This document shows, piece after piece, positions 25,596 through 33,143 of a stretch of 64,000 bases of DNA; the first letter of the stretch is position 1; each line of letters starts with the position of its first letter. The notes under the pieces are model-generated. The model was given only the letters and a program-made list of their open reading frames with translations. It made no database searches and was not told the DNA's origin. The translations under genes were made by a program, and so were the position numbers. This stretch comes from DASYPQ01 sp041488095 (GTDB lineage: Bacteria > Planctomycetota > UBA1135 > GCA-002686595), in contig JBGPOP010000025.1 in the NCBI GenBank assembly GCA_041488095.1, positions 1-64,000 of the forward strand, in the 5' to 3' direction.

Positions 25596-26543
25596 ATGAG
25601 TTCCCGGACCGCGATGCTGGTTGCCGGAGTCGTGTGGGCGGCGTGCGTCCTGCAGGAACCGGTCTCCCCGCCCCGGCCCGCGACGCCACCGAGCCCGGCT
25701 CCAGTCGGGAAGCCGGACGAGAAGCCGGCCCAGGGGGAGGTCGTGTCCTTCTTCCACGACAACGGCGTCAAGGCTCGCGAGGGACGGCTCTTCCGCGGCC
25801 GCCGCGAGGGCGTGTGGAAGGGCTGGTACGACAGCGGCGCGCAGCAGTACGAGGGCGTCTTCCACGACTACCAGCGCGTCGGCTACTGGATCTACTGGGA
25901 GCAGAACGGCCGCAAGAAGATGGAAGGGGAGTGGAAAAGCGGCGAGCGTGTCGGCAAGTGGACCTTCTACCACGAGAACGGGGAGAAGCAGCTCGAAGGT
26001 CTCTACGCGGGCGGCTTCAAGTCGGGGCGCTGGATCTCCTGGACTCCCGAGGGCGTGAAGGTCAAGGAGGGGGACTACCGCTTCGGCGTCAAGGACGGCA
26101 TGTGGATCAACTACTTCGCCGACACGGGCGCCAAGTGGTCGGAGGGTCCCAACGTGCGCGGTGTGCAGGAGGGACTGTGGCGACGCTGGCACAAGAACGG
26201 AAAGCTCGAGTTCGAGGGCCGATTCAAGGGGAACAAGGAGGACGGCTTCTGGAAGCGCTGGTACGAGAGCGGCGAGCTGGAGGCCGAAGGCTACTACGTC
26301 CAGGGCAAGATGGACGGCGAGTGGACCGGCTACCACGAGAATGGCCAGAAGAGCTACCACGGGGCGCTGGAGCACGGGCAGAGCGTCGGCGTCTGGACGC
26401 ACTGGTACCCCAACGGGCAGAAGAAGGCCGAGGGCGAGCTGAAGAACGGCCAGCGCGTCGGGCCCTGGCGCCTGTGGAACGAGGACGGGTCGCCGGACGA
26501 GGAGCAGTCGGGCGAGTACGTCGACGGAAAGAGAAAGGGATGA
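25596..26543 (+). CDS. Second MORN/YwqK-type repeat lipoprotein
   Basis: A 315-residue protein with lipoprotein signal MSSRTAMLVAGVVWAAC and a proline-rich linker. About ten ~23-residue repeats follow, e.g. SFFHDNGVKAREGRLFRGRR and GWYDSGAQQYEGVFHDYQRV, with the consensus W-x-x-(Y/W)-x-x-x-G-x-x-x-x-x-G-x-x-x-x-G-x-x-x-G-x-W. It is a paralogue of 21548-22681, the two bracketing the cysteine operon. ATG 25584 is an alternative start, but it overlaps a TATGCT box (25583-25588) that may be the -10 element. Its stop overlaps the next start as ATGA. Confidence 0.82.
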   Translation: MSSRTAMLVAGVVWAACVLQEPVSPPRPATPPSPAPVGKPDEKPAQGEVVSFFHDNGVKAREGRLFRGRREGVWKGWYDSGAQQYEGVFHDYQRVGYWIYWEQNGRKKMEGEWKSGERVGKWTFYHENGEKQLEGLYAGGFKSGRWISWTPEGVKVKEGDYRFGVKDGMWINYFADTGAKWSEGPNVRGVQEGLWRRWHKNGKLEFEGRFKGNKEDGFWKRWYESGELEAEGYYVQGKMDGEWTGYHENGQKSYHGALEHGQSVGVWTHWYPNGQKKAEGELKNGQRVGPWRLWNEDGSPDEEQSGEYVDGKRKG

Positions 26544-27598
26544 CGACAGCCTTGCTCTCGGTCGCCTTCCTCGCACAGGTCGCCTCGGCCGGGTCGGCCG
26601 CGTCGGCGCGGGCGGAGACGATCGCGTTTGCCCCTGTCGCGGGCTCGCGCGTCGACAAGACCTTCACCCTCGAGCACGAGCTCGTGGTCCAGAAGATGCG
26701 CTTCGAGGGCGAGGAGGGCGCGCAGCTCTCGCAGCAGAGGCTCGAGGTGTCCTCCAAGATCAGCCTGCACGCGATCGACACGTACCGAGCCGTCGAAGGC
26801 GGGCGCCCGCTCGTGCTGCAACGCCTCTACCCGGACGCGGGGCTGCACGTCGATCTCGTGCTCATCGACGCACGGGGAGAGAAGCACCCCGACGCATGGG
26901 ACGCCGAATCGCCGCTCAAGGGCACGAGCGTGGTGTTCACCTGGGTCCCCGAGGATCAGGGCTATGGACGCTACTTCGATCAGAGGGAGACCCTCGAGGA
27001 GTACCTGGGCGGTCTCGCCGAGGACATCGACCTGCGCGGCCTGCTGCCCGGGCGACAGGTCCGCGAGGGCGACGCCTGGCCGATCGAGCCCGCCCGGCTC
27101 GCCGACGTGTTCGCCGCCGGCGGCAACGTGCCGATGGCCTTCGTCAAGGGCGGCGGCGGCTTCTTCGCGCGATCGGTGGCCTCGGGCGTAGGCGGGCCGC
27201 TGTCGGAGGTCTTCGGCGGCGAGGTGAAGGGCAAGGCGCAGGCGAAATGGAAGGAGACCCGCGAGCAGGAGGGGGTTCGTCTGGCCGTGGTCGAGATCAG
27301 CGTGGAGATCGAGACCAGCCGCGACCAGACCGCATCGGCTCGCGCGGCCATGCGCCTGGGCGAGCTCCTCGAGGAGCGCACGATCCAGCACGCCGGCGTG
27401 ACCTGGAAGTTCAAGGGCGAGGGCGCGCTGGTGTGGAATCTCTCGGCCGGGCGCTTCGAGTCCTTCGATCTCGGCGGGCGCGAGGACGTGGCCAGCGACC
27501 TGTCGCTCGGTTTCGGGGGCGAGACATCGAGCCACCAGGAGCTTTCGTTCGCCGGCTCTCTCAAGCTCAGCGCGAAGGTCGCGGCGAAGAAGAACTGA
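26540..27598 (+). CDS. Secreted protein of unknown function
   Basis: A 352-residue protein with a signal peptide (MTTALLSVAFLAQVASAGSA). The mature part is beta-rich, with no recognisable catalytic motif. A glycine-rich loop (KGGGGFFARSVASGVGG) sits near residue 205. The C-terminal half (WNLSAGRFESFDLGGREDVA) resembles the general style of planctomycetal secreted proteins that report on internal 'ratio/extraction' domains, but I do not recognise a family. ATGA overlap with the preceding MORN lipoprotein indicates co-translation. The 39-base gap after it separates it from a convergent gene. Confidence 0.75.
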   Translation: MTTALLSVAFLAQVASAGSAASARAETIAFAPVAGSRVDKTFTLEHELVVQKMRFEGEEGAQLSQQRLEVSSKISLHAIDTYRAVEGGRPLVLQRLYPDAGLHVDLVLIDARGEKHPDAWDAESPLKGTSVVFTWVPEDQGYGRYFDQRETLEEYLGGLAEDIDLRGLLPGRQVREGDAWPIEPARLADVFAAGGNVPMAFVKGGGGFFARSVASGVGGPLSEVFGGEVKGKAQAKWKETREQEGVRLAVVEISVEIETSRDQTASARAAMRLGELLEERTIQHAGVTWKFKGEGALVWNLSAGRFESFDLGGREDVASDLSLGFGGETSSHQELSFAGSLKLSAKVAAKKN

Positions 27599-27637
27599 CG
27601 CCGAGGTCGGCTGCTCCGGGAACGCCTGGCCGGCTCC

Positions 27638-28993
27638 TCAGGGGCAGTAGGTGACGCGCAGGCCGTCGGAAAGGCCGGCGCCGAAGGGGTCGCCGGGGTC
27701 ATGGAACCAGAGCTGGTAGAAGCGCGTCATCCCGACCTGCTCGGGGGTCACCGGCAGGGACAGGGTCACTCCCCCGGTGAAGTCGAGCTGGAAGCGCTGT
27801 TCACGGCGGAGGGGTCGGGCGAGCCACAGGGTGCCGCCCAGGAACGGCGTCGCGCCCTGTGCCGCGCTCGAGAGCAGGAAGCCTCTCTGGTCCGGGACTC
27901 CTCCCGCGGTCGCGACCACGAAATCGTCCGTCATCAGGCTCGGGCGGCCCTGGAAGTAGAGCGCAGGCAACGTGCCCTGCGACGTGCGCTTCGCCGTTCC
28001 GTAGAGCTCGGGCGCGGGGCAGGGCGGGATGCTCGGATCGAAGGGGAAAGCGTTCGAGAGCGAGGCACCCCCGCTGCCCGCGCTGTGCACGAGGAGGTCG
28101 CCCGGGCCGGCCTCGTCCGGGATCGCGAGCTGGATGGTCGTGCCGTGGTCGAAGGATGCCAGCCCCGCGACCTTGAGTGGCGTTCCATCCGAGTGCGGCG
28201 CGCGGCGGGTGAACCACACCTCGTTCCCCTGCGTCGAGAAGCCGCTGCCGGTCACCGTGACCGATCCACCCGAGAGTGCGTAGCCCTGGACGTGAGGCTT
28301 GTCGGATGCGCGCGCTCCGTAGAGCGCCTGGATGCCGGCGATGTCGTCGGCCTCGATGGAACGGAAGTCGATGCCGGTCCCGACCAGGAAGGAGAGCATC
28401 GTCGCCGAGAGATCGCCCGAGTGCCCGAGGCCGAGCGCGTGGCCGAGCTCGTGGGTCGCGACGCCCTGGATGTCGTGCCGGTTGTTGGTGCCGGGGTAGG
28501 AGCCCGGCCCGTCCTCCCAGATTGCCGAGTCGGCGTAGAAGCGGATGCGCCAGCCGTCGCTGATCGGCAGCTCGGTGTAGGCGAACACGCCGCCACCCTG
28601 GCCGCTGATCTCCGATACCGTGTTGCCGTTCGTATCGCCGACCGACGTCGCGTTGCCCTGCCAGGAGTAGTCGAAGTTCGCGCCGCCCGATCCCAGCGCG
28701 GGCTGCGAGGGATCACCCAGGCCGTCCCCGTGCGCCTGGCTGCCCCATTCGACCGCGGCCTTCCAGATCGCGAGCGTCGCGCCGGTCGCGCCCGGGAAGC
28801 TCGGGTCCGGCTGGCTGTTGTTGTTCGACTCGGGGTCGCTGAAGTTGTCGAAGACGCGCACGTCGCGCTGAGACAGGCGCAGTGCGCCGCCGAGGAAGGA
28901 GTAGCCTTCGGCTGGCGCGGGCCAGAGGAGGGTGATGGCGAGGGTCGCCGCGCCGGCCGCCGCCAGGCACCTCGCGATCGTCTTCGTCCCCAT
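27638..28993 (-). CDS. Secreted matrixin-like (M10) metalloprotease
   Basis: A 451-residue secreted protein. The signal sequence MGTKTIARCLAAAGAATLAI is followed by a catalytic domain with the extended zinc motif HELGHALGLGHS (ligands His181, His185, His191, catalytic Glu182). An IPT/TIG-like beta-sandwich follows near residues 245-330 (VTVTGSGFSTQGNEVWF). The C-terminal ~110 residues end in FYQLWFHDPGDPFGAGLSDG..VTYCP, a tail that I recall from many Planctomycetota secreted proteins. No propeptide cysteine switch is obvious. ATG 29008 is an alternative start; it lies only six bases from a TAAACT box (29014-29019, minus strand), so 28993 is preferred. It diverges from the M20 gene. Confidence 0.82.
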   Translation of the reverse strand: MGTKTIARCLAAAGAATLAITLLWPAPAEGYSFLGGALRLSQRDVRVFDNFSDPESNNNSQPDPSFPGATGATLAIWKAAVEWGSQAHGDGLGDPSQPALGSGGANFDYSWQGNATSVGDTNGNTVSEISGQGGGVFAYTELPISDGWRIRFYADSAIWEDGPGSYPGTNNRHDIQGVATHELGHALGLGHSGDLSATMLSFLVGTGIDFRSIEADDIAGIQALYGARASDKPHVQGYALSGGSVTVTGSGFSTQGNEVWFTRRAPHSDGTPLKVAGLASFDHGTTIQLAIPDEAGPGDLLVHSAGSGGASLSNAFPFDPSIPPCPAPELYGTAKRTSQGTLPALYFQGRPSLMTDDFVVATAGGVPDQRGFLLSSAAQGATPFLGGTLWLARPLRREQRFQLDFTGGVTLSLPVTPEQVGMTRFYQLWFHDPGDPFGAGLSDGLRVTYCP

Positions 28994-29013
28994 CCGTCGA
29001 ATCCCCATCCGGA

Positions 29014-29077
29014 AGTTTACTCCAACCTGAGCGGGACGGAATGCCCCTGGGAAGGACGCCGGCGGCGGCCGTAGGAT
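29014..29077. promoter_or_regulatory. Divergent promoter region, matrixin versus M20 amidohydrolase
   Basis: TAAACT on the minus strand (29019 to 29014) and TAGGAT on the plus strand (29072-29077) are good -10 candidates for the two divergent genes. They lie 20 bases and 27 bases from the respective starts. Confidence 0.4.
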
Positions 29078-29104
29078 CTGAGCCCCCCCCATACGGAAGG
29101 TCCC

Positions 29105-30373
29105 ATGATCGCACTCCTGTTGTTCTCCGCGCTCCCCATCCAGGACGCCGCCTTCGCCGGTGCGGTCGCCCACGAGCTGCCGCGCGCGATCGAGATACGG
29201 CGCAGACTGCACGAGCATCCCGAGCTCGGCGAGCGCGAGGTCGAGACGGCCAAGCTGATCGCGGCTCGGCTGAAGGAGCTCGGCCTCTCGGTCCGCGAAG
29301 GCGTCGCGAAGACGGGTGTCGTCGGCGTCCTGAGAGGCGATCTTCCGGGAGGATGCGTCGCCTGGCGCGCTGACATGGATGCGCTGCCGGTGACCGAGGC
29401 GACCGGGCTGCCCTTCAAGAGCACGCGGAAGGACATGTGGGAGGGCAAGGAGGTCGGAGTCATGCACGCGTGCGGGCACGACGTGCACGTCGCGGTGGCG
29501 CTCGGCGCAGCGGCGATGCTGGCTTCTCCCGAGATGAAGAAGACCCTGCACGGCAGCGTCGTGTTCCTCTTCCAGCCCGCGGAGGAGGGCGTGCCCGGGC
29601 CGGGGACGCACGGCGCGGTGCGGATGATCGAGGAGGGCGCGATCGACGATCCACGGCCGGGAGCCGTGTTCGGCCTGCACTGCGGCCCGATGCTCGAGGT
29701 GGGCACGGTCGGAGTGCACGCGGGCGGGGCGCTCGCGGCCTCGGACGAGATCACGATCACGATCCACGGCAAGCAGACGCACGGAGCGTGGCCGGAGCTC
29801 GGGATCGACCCGATCGTGGTCGCGAGCCACGTCGTGCTGGCGCTCGAGAACATCCCCGCTCGGGAGGTCGATGCGCGCGAGACGATCGTATTGACGTTCG
29901 GGAGGATCGAGGCGGGGAACCGCTACAACATCATCCCCGAGAAGGCCGTGCTCGAAGGGACGCTGCGAACGAACGACGAGAAGATCCAGGACCACGCGCA
30001 CCAGCGGATCCGCGAGATCACGGAGAAAACGGCCGAGGCCTTCGGCGCGAGCGCGGAGGTCGAGATCAAGAAATACACGCCGGTGACGTGGAACGACCCG
30101 GCGCTCCTCGCGCGGATGCGGCCGTCGCTCGAGGCGGCCCTCGGGAAGGACCAGGTGATCGACGACAAGCCGGTGATGGGGGCCGAGGATTTCGCCTTCT
30201 ACGCCAAGAAGGTGCCGGGGTTGTTCTTCTTCCTGGGCGTGGCGCCCAAGGGGAAGCCCGCTCCCGGCATGCTGCACACGCCGACCTTCGACCCTGACGA
30301 AGGGTGCATCGAGGTGGGGATGAGGGCGGCGGTGAAGTTGATCGGCGACTACCTGGCGATGCAGACCCGTTGA
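29105..30373 (+). CDS. M20D family amidohydrolase, secreted
   Basis: A 422-residue peptidase of the M20D/amidohydrolase type (relatives cleave hippurate, N-acetyl- or indole-acetyl amino acids). Metal-binding motifs are visible: WRADMDALPV near residue 92, MHACGHDVHVAVA near residue 121, the EE pair in FQPAEEGVPGPG, and the C-terminal MGAEDFAFYAKK. A hydrophobic N-terminus (MIALLLFSALPIQ) acts as signal or anchor, which is uncommon for this family. GGAAGG precedes the ATG. The plus-strand gene ends four bases before the convergent gene that follows. Confidence 0.9.
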   Translation: MIALLLFSALPIQDAAFAGAVAHELPRAIEIRRRLHEHPELGEREVETAKLIAARLKELGLSVREGVAKTGVVGVLRGDLPGGCVAWRADMDALPVTEATGLPFKSTRKDMWEGKEVGVMHACGHDVHVAVALGAAAMLASPEMKKTLHGSVVFLFQPAEEGVPGPGTHGAVRMIEEGAIDDPRPGAVFGLHCGPMLEVGTVGVHAGGALAASDEITITIHGKQTHGAWPELGIDPIVVASHVVLALENIPAREVDARETIVLTFGRIEAGNRYNIIPEKAVLEGTLRTNDEKIQDHAHQRIREITEKTAEAFGASAEVEIKKYTPVTWNDPALLARMRPSLEAALGKDQVIDDKPVMGAEDFAFYAKKVPGLFFFLGVAPKGKPAPGMLHTPTFDPDEGCIEVGMRAAVKLIGDYLAMQTR

Positions 30374-30377
30374 GGGG

Positions 30378-33071
30378 CTACTGCAGCCCCAGGCTCTGCA
30401 GCTTCCCCAGGAACCCGACCCAATTCGCCGAGTTGTCGTAGGTGGGATCCGACGCCTGCTCGCCGAAGTCCTGGATCAGGTCCTTCCATCCCATGTGCGG
30501 CCTCCCGCAGTCGATCGCGCGGCGCAGGTACTTGTTCTTGAGTCCCGATCCTGCCGTCCCTTCGGTGATCTCCTGTGCGTACGACAGCGCCGCCCAGGGG
30601 TGGAACCACTCGACGCCGAGGCCGAGACCGTCGGGCGGCAGGTAGTTCGGTCCCCACCGGCTCGTGTCGCAGAAGGGCGGCGTCTGGTAGTTGTCGTTGA
30701 TCGAGACCGCGATGCCCTGCCGCGGTCCCTGGAGGAACAACGTCGGGCGTGCGGGATAGGGCTGCCAGCTGTTCGCCATCCGCGCCCAGGGCGGCCCGAA
30801 GAACAGGAAGTCGACTCCATTCACTGCGATCTTCTCGAGCTCCGCACGCCGCGCATCGTCGACGCCCCGGAACACGGACTCATTCAAGCACCGCGTCGCG
30901 TGGATCAGGAACAGGCTCTCGAACGTCTGCGTCACCGTGTAGTGCTCGTGCCCGAGCAGCTGGACGTTGATGAACCGCTGGACGATCCCGTTGGGCATCG
31001 CCCCGTCGATCAGCGCCTGCGACATCCGATCGAACCAGGCCCGGTTCCTCGCGCGCCACTCCTCGCTGGCGACGGAGTACGCCGCGCACATCGCGTCGAT
31101 GCCCCAGGCGTCCTCCCGTCCGATCGGCAATCCCTGGTGGGGATGCGCCTTGGCGAGACCCTCGAGGATCAGGAGCGTCGCCCCCGGCGACCACGACGCG
31201 CGGACGTGCGGGCTCTCGTGGCGGGCGAGGTGGTACATCTCGGCGGCCAGGATCAAGTCGTCCCTGGCCATGGAGTCGTTCGCGAGCCAGACCAGCGCCT
31301 TGGGCTGCTTCGTCCAGCGGACGTAGTGCTGGTCGTCGTGCGGCCACCACGCCAGCAGGCAATCGGCGCGGTCGGGCCACGTCCCGTTCGGCTCGTAGGG
31401 ATTGCCGAGGTCGTAGGGCGGGCGCAGGCCGCGCTTCACCACCTCGCGCACCTGCTCCGATGCTTCGGGCCCGCGCATGCACGGCAGGAGGAACGGCGGC
31501 ATGAGGACCCCGCCGTTCAAGCGAAAGTCGAACGGGATCCTCCCGTCCTGGTCGAGCCAGGCGTGGTATCCGACCGGATCCCCGAACCGGTCGTAGGCCG
31601 CCTGGGGCTGGCGGCACACGTTCATGCGATGGAGGAGCGAGAGGTATTCGATGTCCTCGCGAGCCGCCGCGGCGGCGGCGTAGTAACCCTCGAACGTCGC
31701 GATGCCCTCGCCGCCCTGGCTGCCCTGCTCCTTGACCCACCACGGGTGAGCCCAGCCCATCGCCTGAGCGGTGACGTAGTAACCCTTGGGCGACCCGCTC
31801 TCCAGGCCGGCGCGCAGTGCCGAGAGGTTCGCGATCAACCGTGCCCGGATGGCGGCCTTGCCGCCCAGGCCCTTGCTCCGGACCAGGTCGAAGCTGGCCA
31901 GCAGATCGCGCTGGGGGAAGTATCGCGCCGTCTCGGGCTCGAACCACGACCACAGCTCCTTGCCGCGCCGGCAGAAAGCCAGGCCCGGGTCGAATAGGCT
32001 CGCGTCGACGCGCGTGCTCTTGTCCTCGGTGCGAACGGCATTCTCGTCGGTCTTCGCGCCCGCGCGAGCTGCGGGCGTGGCGGGGACGAGGATCAGCCGT
32101 CGCTCGAGCTGCCCCTGCGGACCCATCATGTGCAGCCGGCCTTCGGGGTAGGGCTTCACGAGCGGGAGCACCCACGCGTCCCCTTCCAGATGGGGATCGC
32201 CCAGGAACGGATCACCCACCTGCGAGACCGCCGTCCAGCCCTTCGGCAACACCAGCTGGAGGCTCTTCCAGTAGACGATGCCGAGCGTGGCCTCGATCGG
32301 AGTCGCCGGTCGGCTGCCCGAGATCGCGCCGTTGTTCACGCGCAGGTCGAGGCCGACGTCGTCCTCGCCAGCGCGCTCGGTGATGTAGGCGTGGACGCCG
32401 AACAGATGCGGCAGCGGAGGTCCCTGCGCCCCGGCCGACTCGACCGGGGTCATGGTCATGTAGACGCGGCGCTCGCGCAGCCAGGGGCCGCTCTTCAGGA
32501 TGCGGAGGCTGCCGAACCCCGGGTCGTCCTGGTTCCCCGACAGCTCGGCCCAATACGTGTTGCCGTAGACGTCGCGTGCGCGCAGGCCGAAGCGCCCACG
32601 ACTCTTGAGCCTGAGCAGATCGGCGACGCGCGCAGAGTCCTTCGGCGCGCGCGCGAGCGTGTTCTCGGAGGGAACCACCGAGAAGGTGACGCGGGAGCCG
32701 GGGATCTCGGTGGGGTCGAGTTGGACCCGCGCGAAGATCTCCACGACGTCGGCATCCCCCGTGGGGTATCGCGAGACGACGTGGACCTGCGCGGGGACGA
32801 GCCTGCGCCCGGGGCTGTGGTCGACGACTGCCAGGGGGCTCTTCCCGTCCGCCCGCGGGAAGATGCCGCTCGGGACCGGGATCGTGGCGTGGAGCAGGAA
32901 CGGCGAGCGCGCCGGGGCTGCGAGCTCGAGGCGCGCGACCTCGTTGGGGGCGGCGGGATCCTGAGCCCGAACCCGGATCGCGAGCATCAGAACGCCAGCG
33001 AGAGCGAGAAGCCGACCGTCACGCCCGAGGGCCCGGGAACGGGGAAGGGGTCGTCGGGAGCAGCCGGTCAT
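30378..33071 (-). CDS. Large secreted protein of unknown function, possible polysaccharide-active enzyme
   Basis: An 897-residue protein with an Arg-rich n-region and hydrophobic core (LLALAGVLMLAIRVRAQ). The first ~350 residues are beta-rich; PVPSGIFPRADGKSPLAVVD and VSRYPTGDADVVEIFARV resemble the N-terminal sandwich of PcRGLX-type exo-rhamnogalacturonan lyases, but this is a weak resemblance. The C-terminal ~550 residues are helical and aromatic-rich, suggesting an alpha/alpha toroid as in lyases and hydrolases. No catalytic residues can be named. The neighbouring GH172 gene upstream on the same strand supports a carbohydrate role. ATG 33071 is preferred over TTG 33083; TAGCGT (33093 to 33088, minus) is a possible -10 box. 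Confidence 0.75.
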   Translation of the reverse strand: MTGCSRRPLPRSRALGRDGRLLALAGVLMLAIRVRAQDPAAPNEVARLELAAPARSPFLLHATIPVPSGIFPRADGKSPLAVVDHSPGRRLVPAQVHVVSRYPTGDADVVEIFARVQLDPTEIPGSRVTFSVVPSENTLARAPKDSARVADLLRLKSRGRFGLRARDVYGNTYWAELSGNQDDPGFGSLRILKSGPWLRERRVYMTMTPVESAGAQGPPLPHLFGVHAYITERAGEDDVGLDLRVNNGAISGSRPATPIEATLGIVYWKSLQLVLPKGWTAVSQVGDPFLGDPHLEGDAWVLPLVKPYPEGRLHMMGPQGQLERRLILVPATPAARAGAKTDENAVRTEDKSTRVDASLFDPGLAFCRRGKELWSWFEPETARYFPQRDLLASFDLVRSKGLGGKAAIRARLIANLSALRAGLESGSPKGYYVTAQAMGWAHPWWVKEQGSQGGEGIATFEGYYAAAAAAREDIEYLSLLHRMNVCRQPQAAYDRFGDPVGYHAWLDQDGRIPFDFRLNGGVLMPPFLLPCMRGPEASEQVREVVKRGLRPPYDLGNPYEPNGTWPDRADCLLAWWPHDDQHYVRWTKQPKALVWLANDSMARDDLILAAEMYHLARHESPHVRASWSPGATLLILEGLAKAHPHQGLPIGREDAWGIDAMCAAYSVASEEWRARNRAWFDRMSQALIDGAMPNGIVQRFINVQLLGHEHYTVTQTFESLFLIHATRCLNESVFRGVDDARRAELEKIAVNGVDFLFFGPPWARMANSWQPYPARPTLFLQGPRQGIAVSINDNYQTPPFCDTSRWGPNYLPPDGLGLGVEWFHPWAALSYAQEITEGTAGSGLKNKYLRRAIDCGRPHMGWKDLIQDFGEQASDPTYDNSANWVGFLGKLQSLGLQ

Positions 33072-33143
33072 GGTCGTGTCCAAGGAAACGCTACCCCAGG
33101 CGCACAGCTCCGCCCAGTTCCGGGCTCGCGATCTCCGGGTGGA

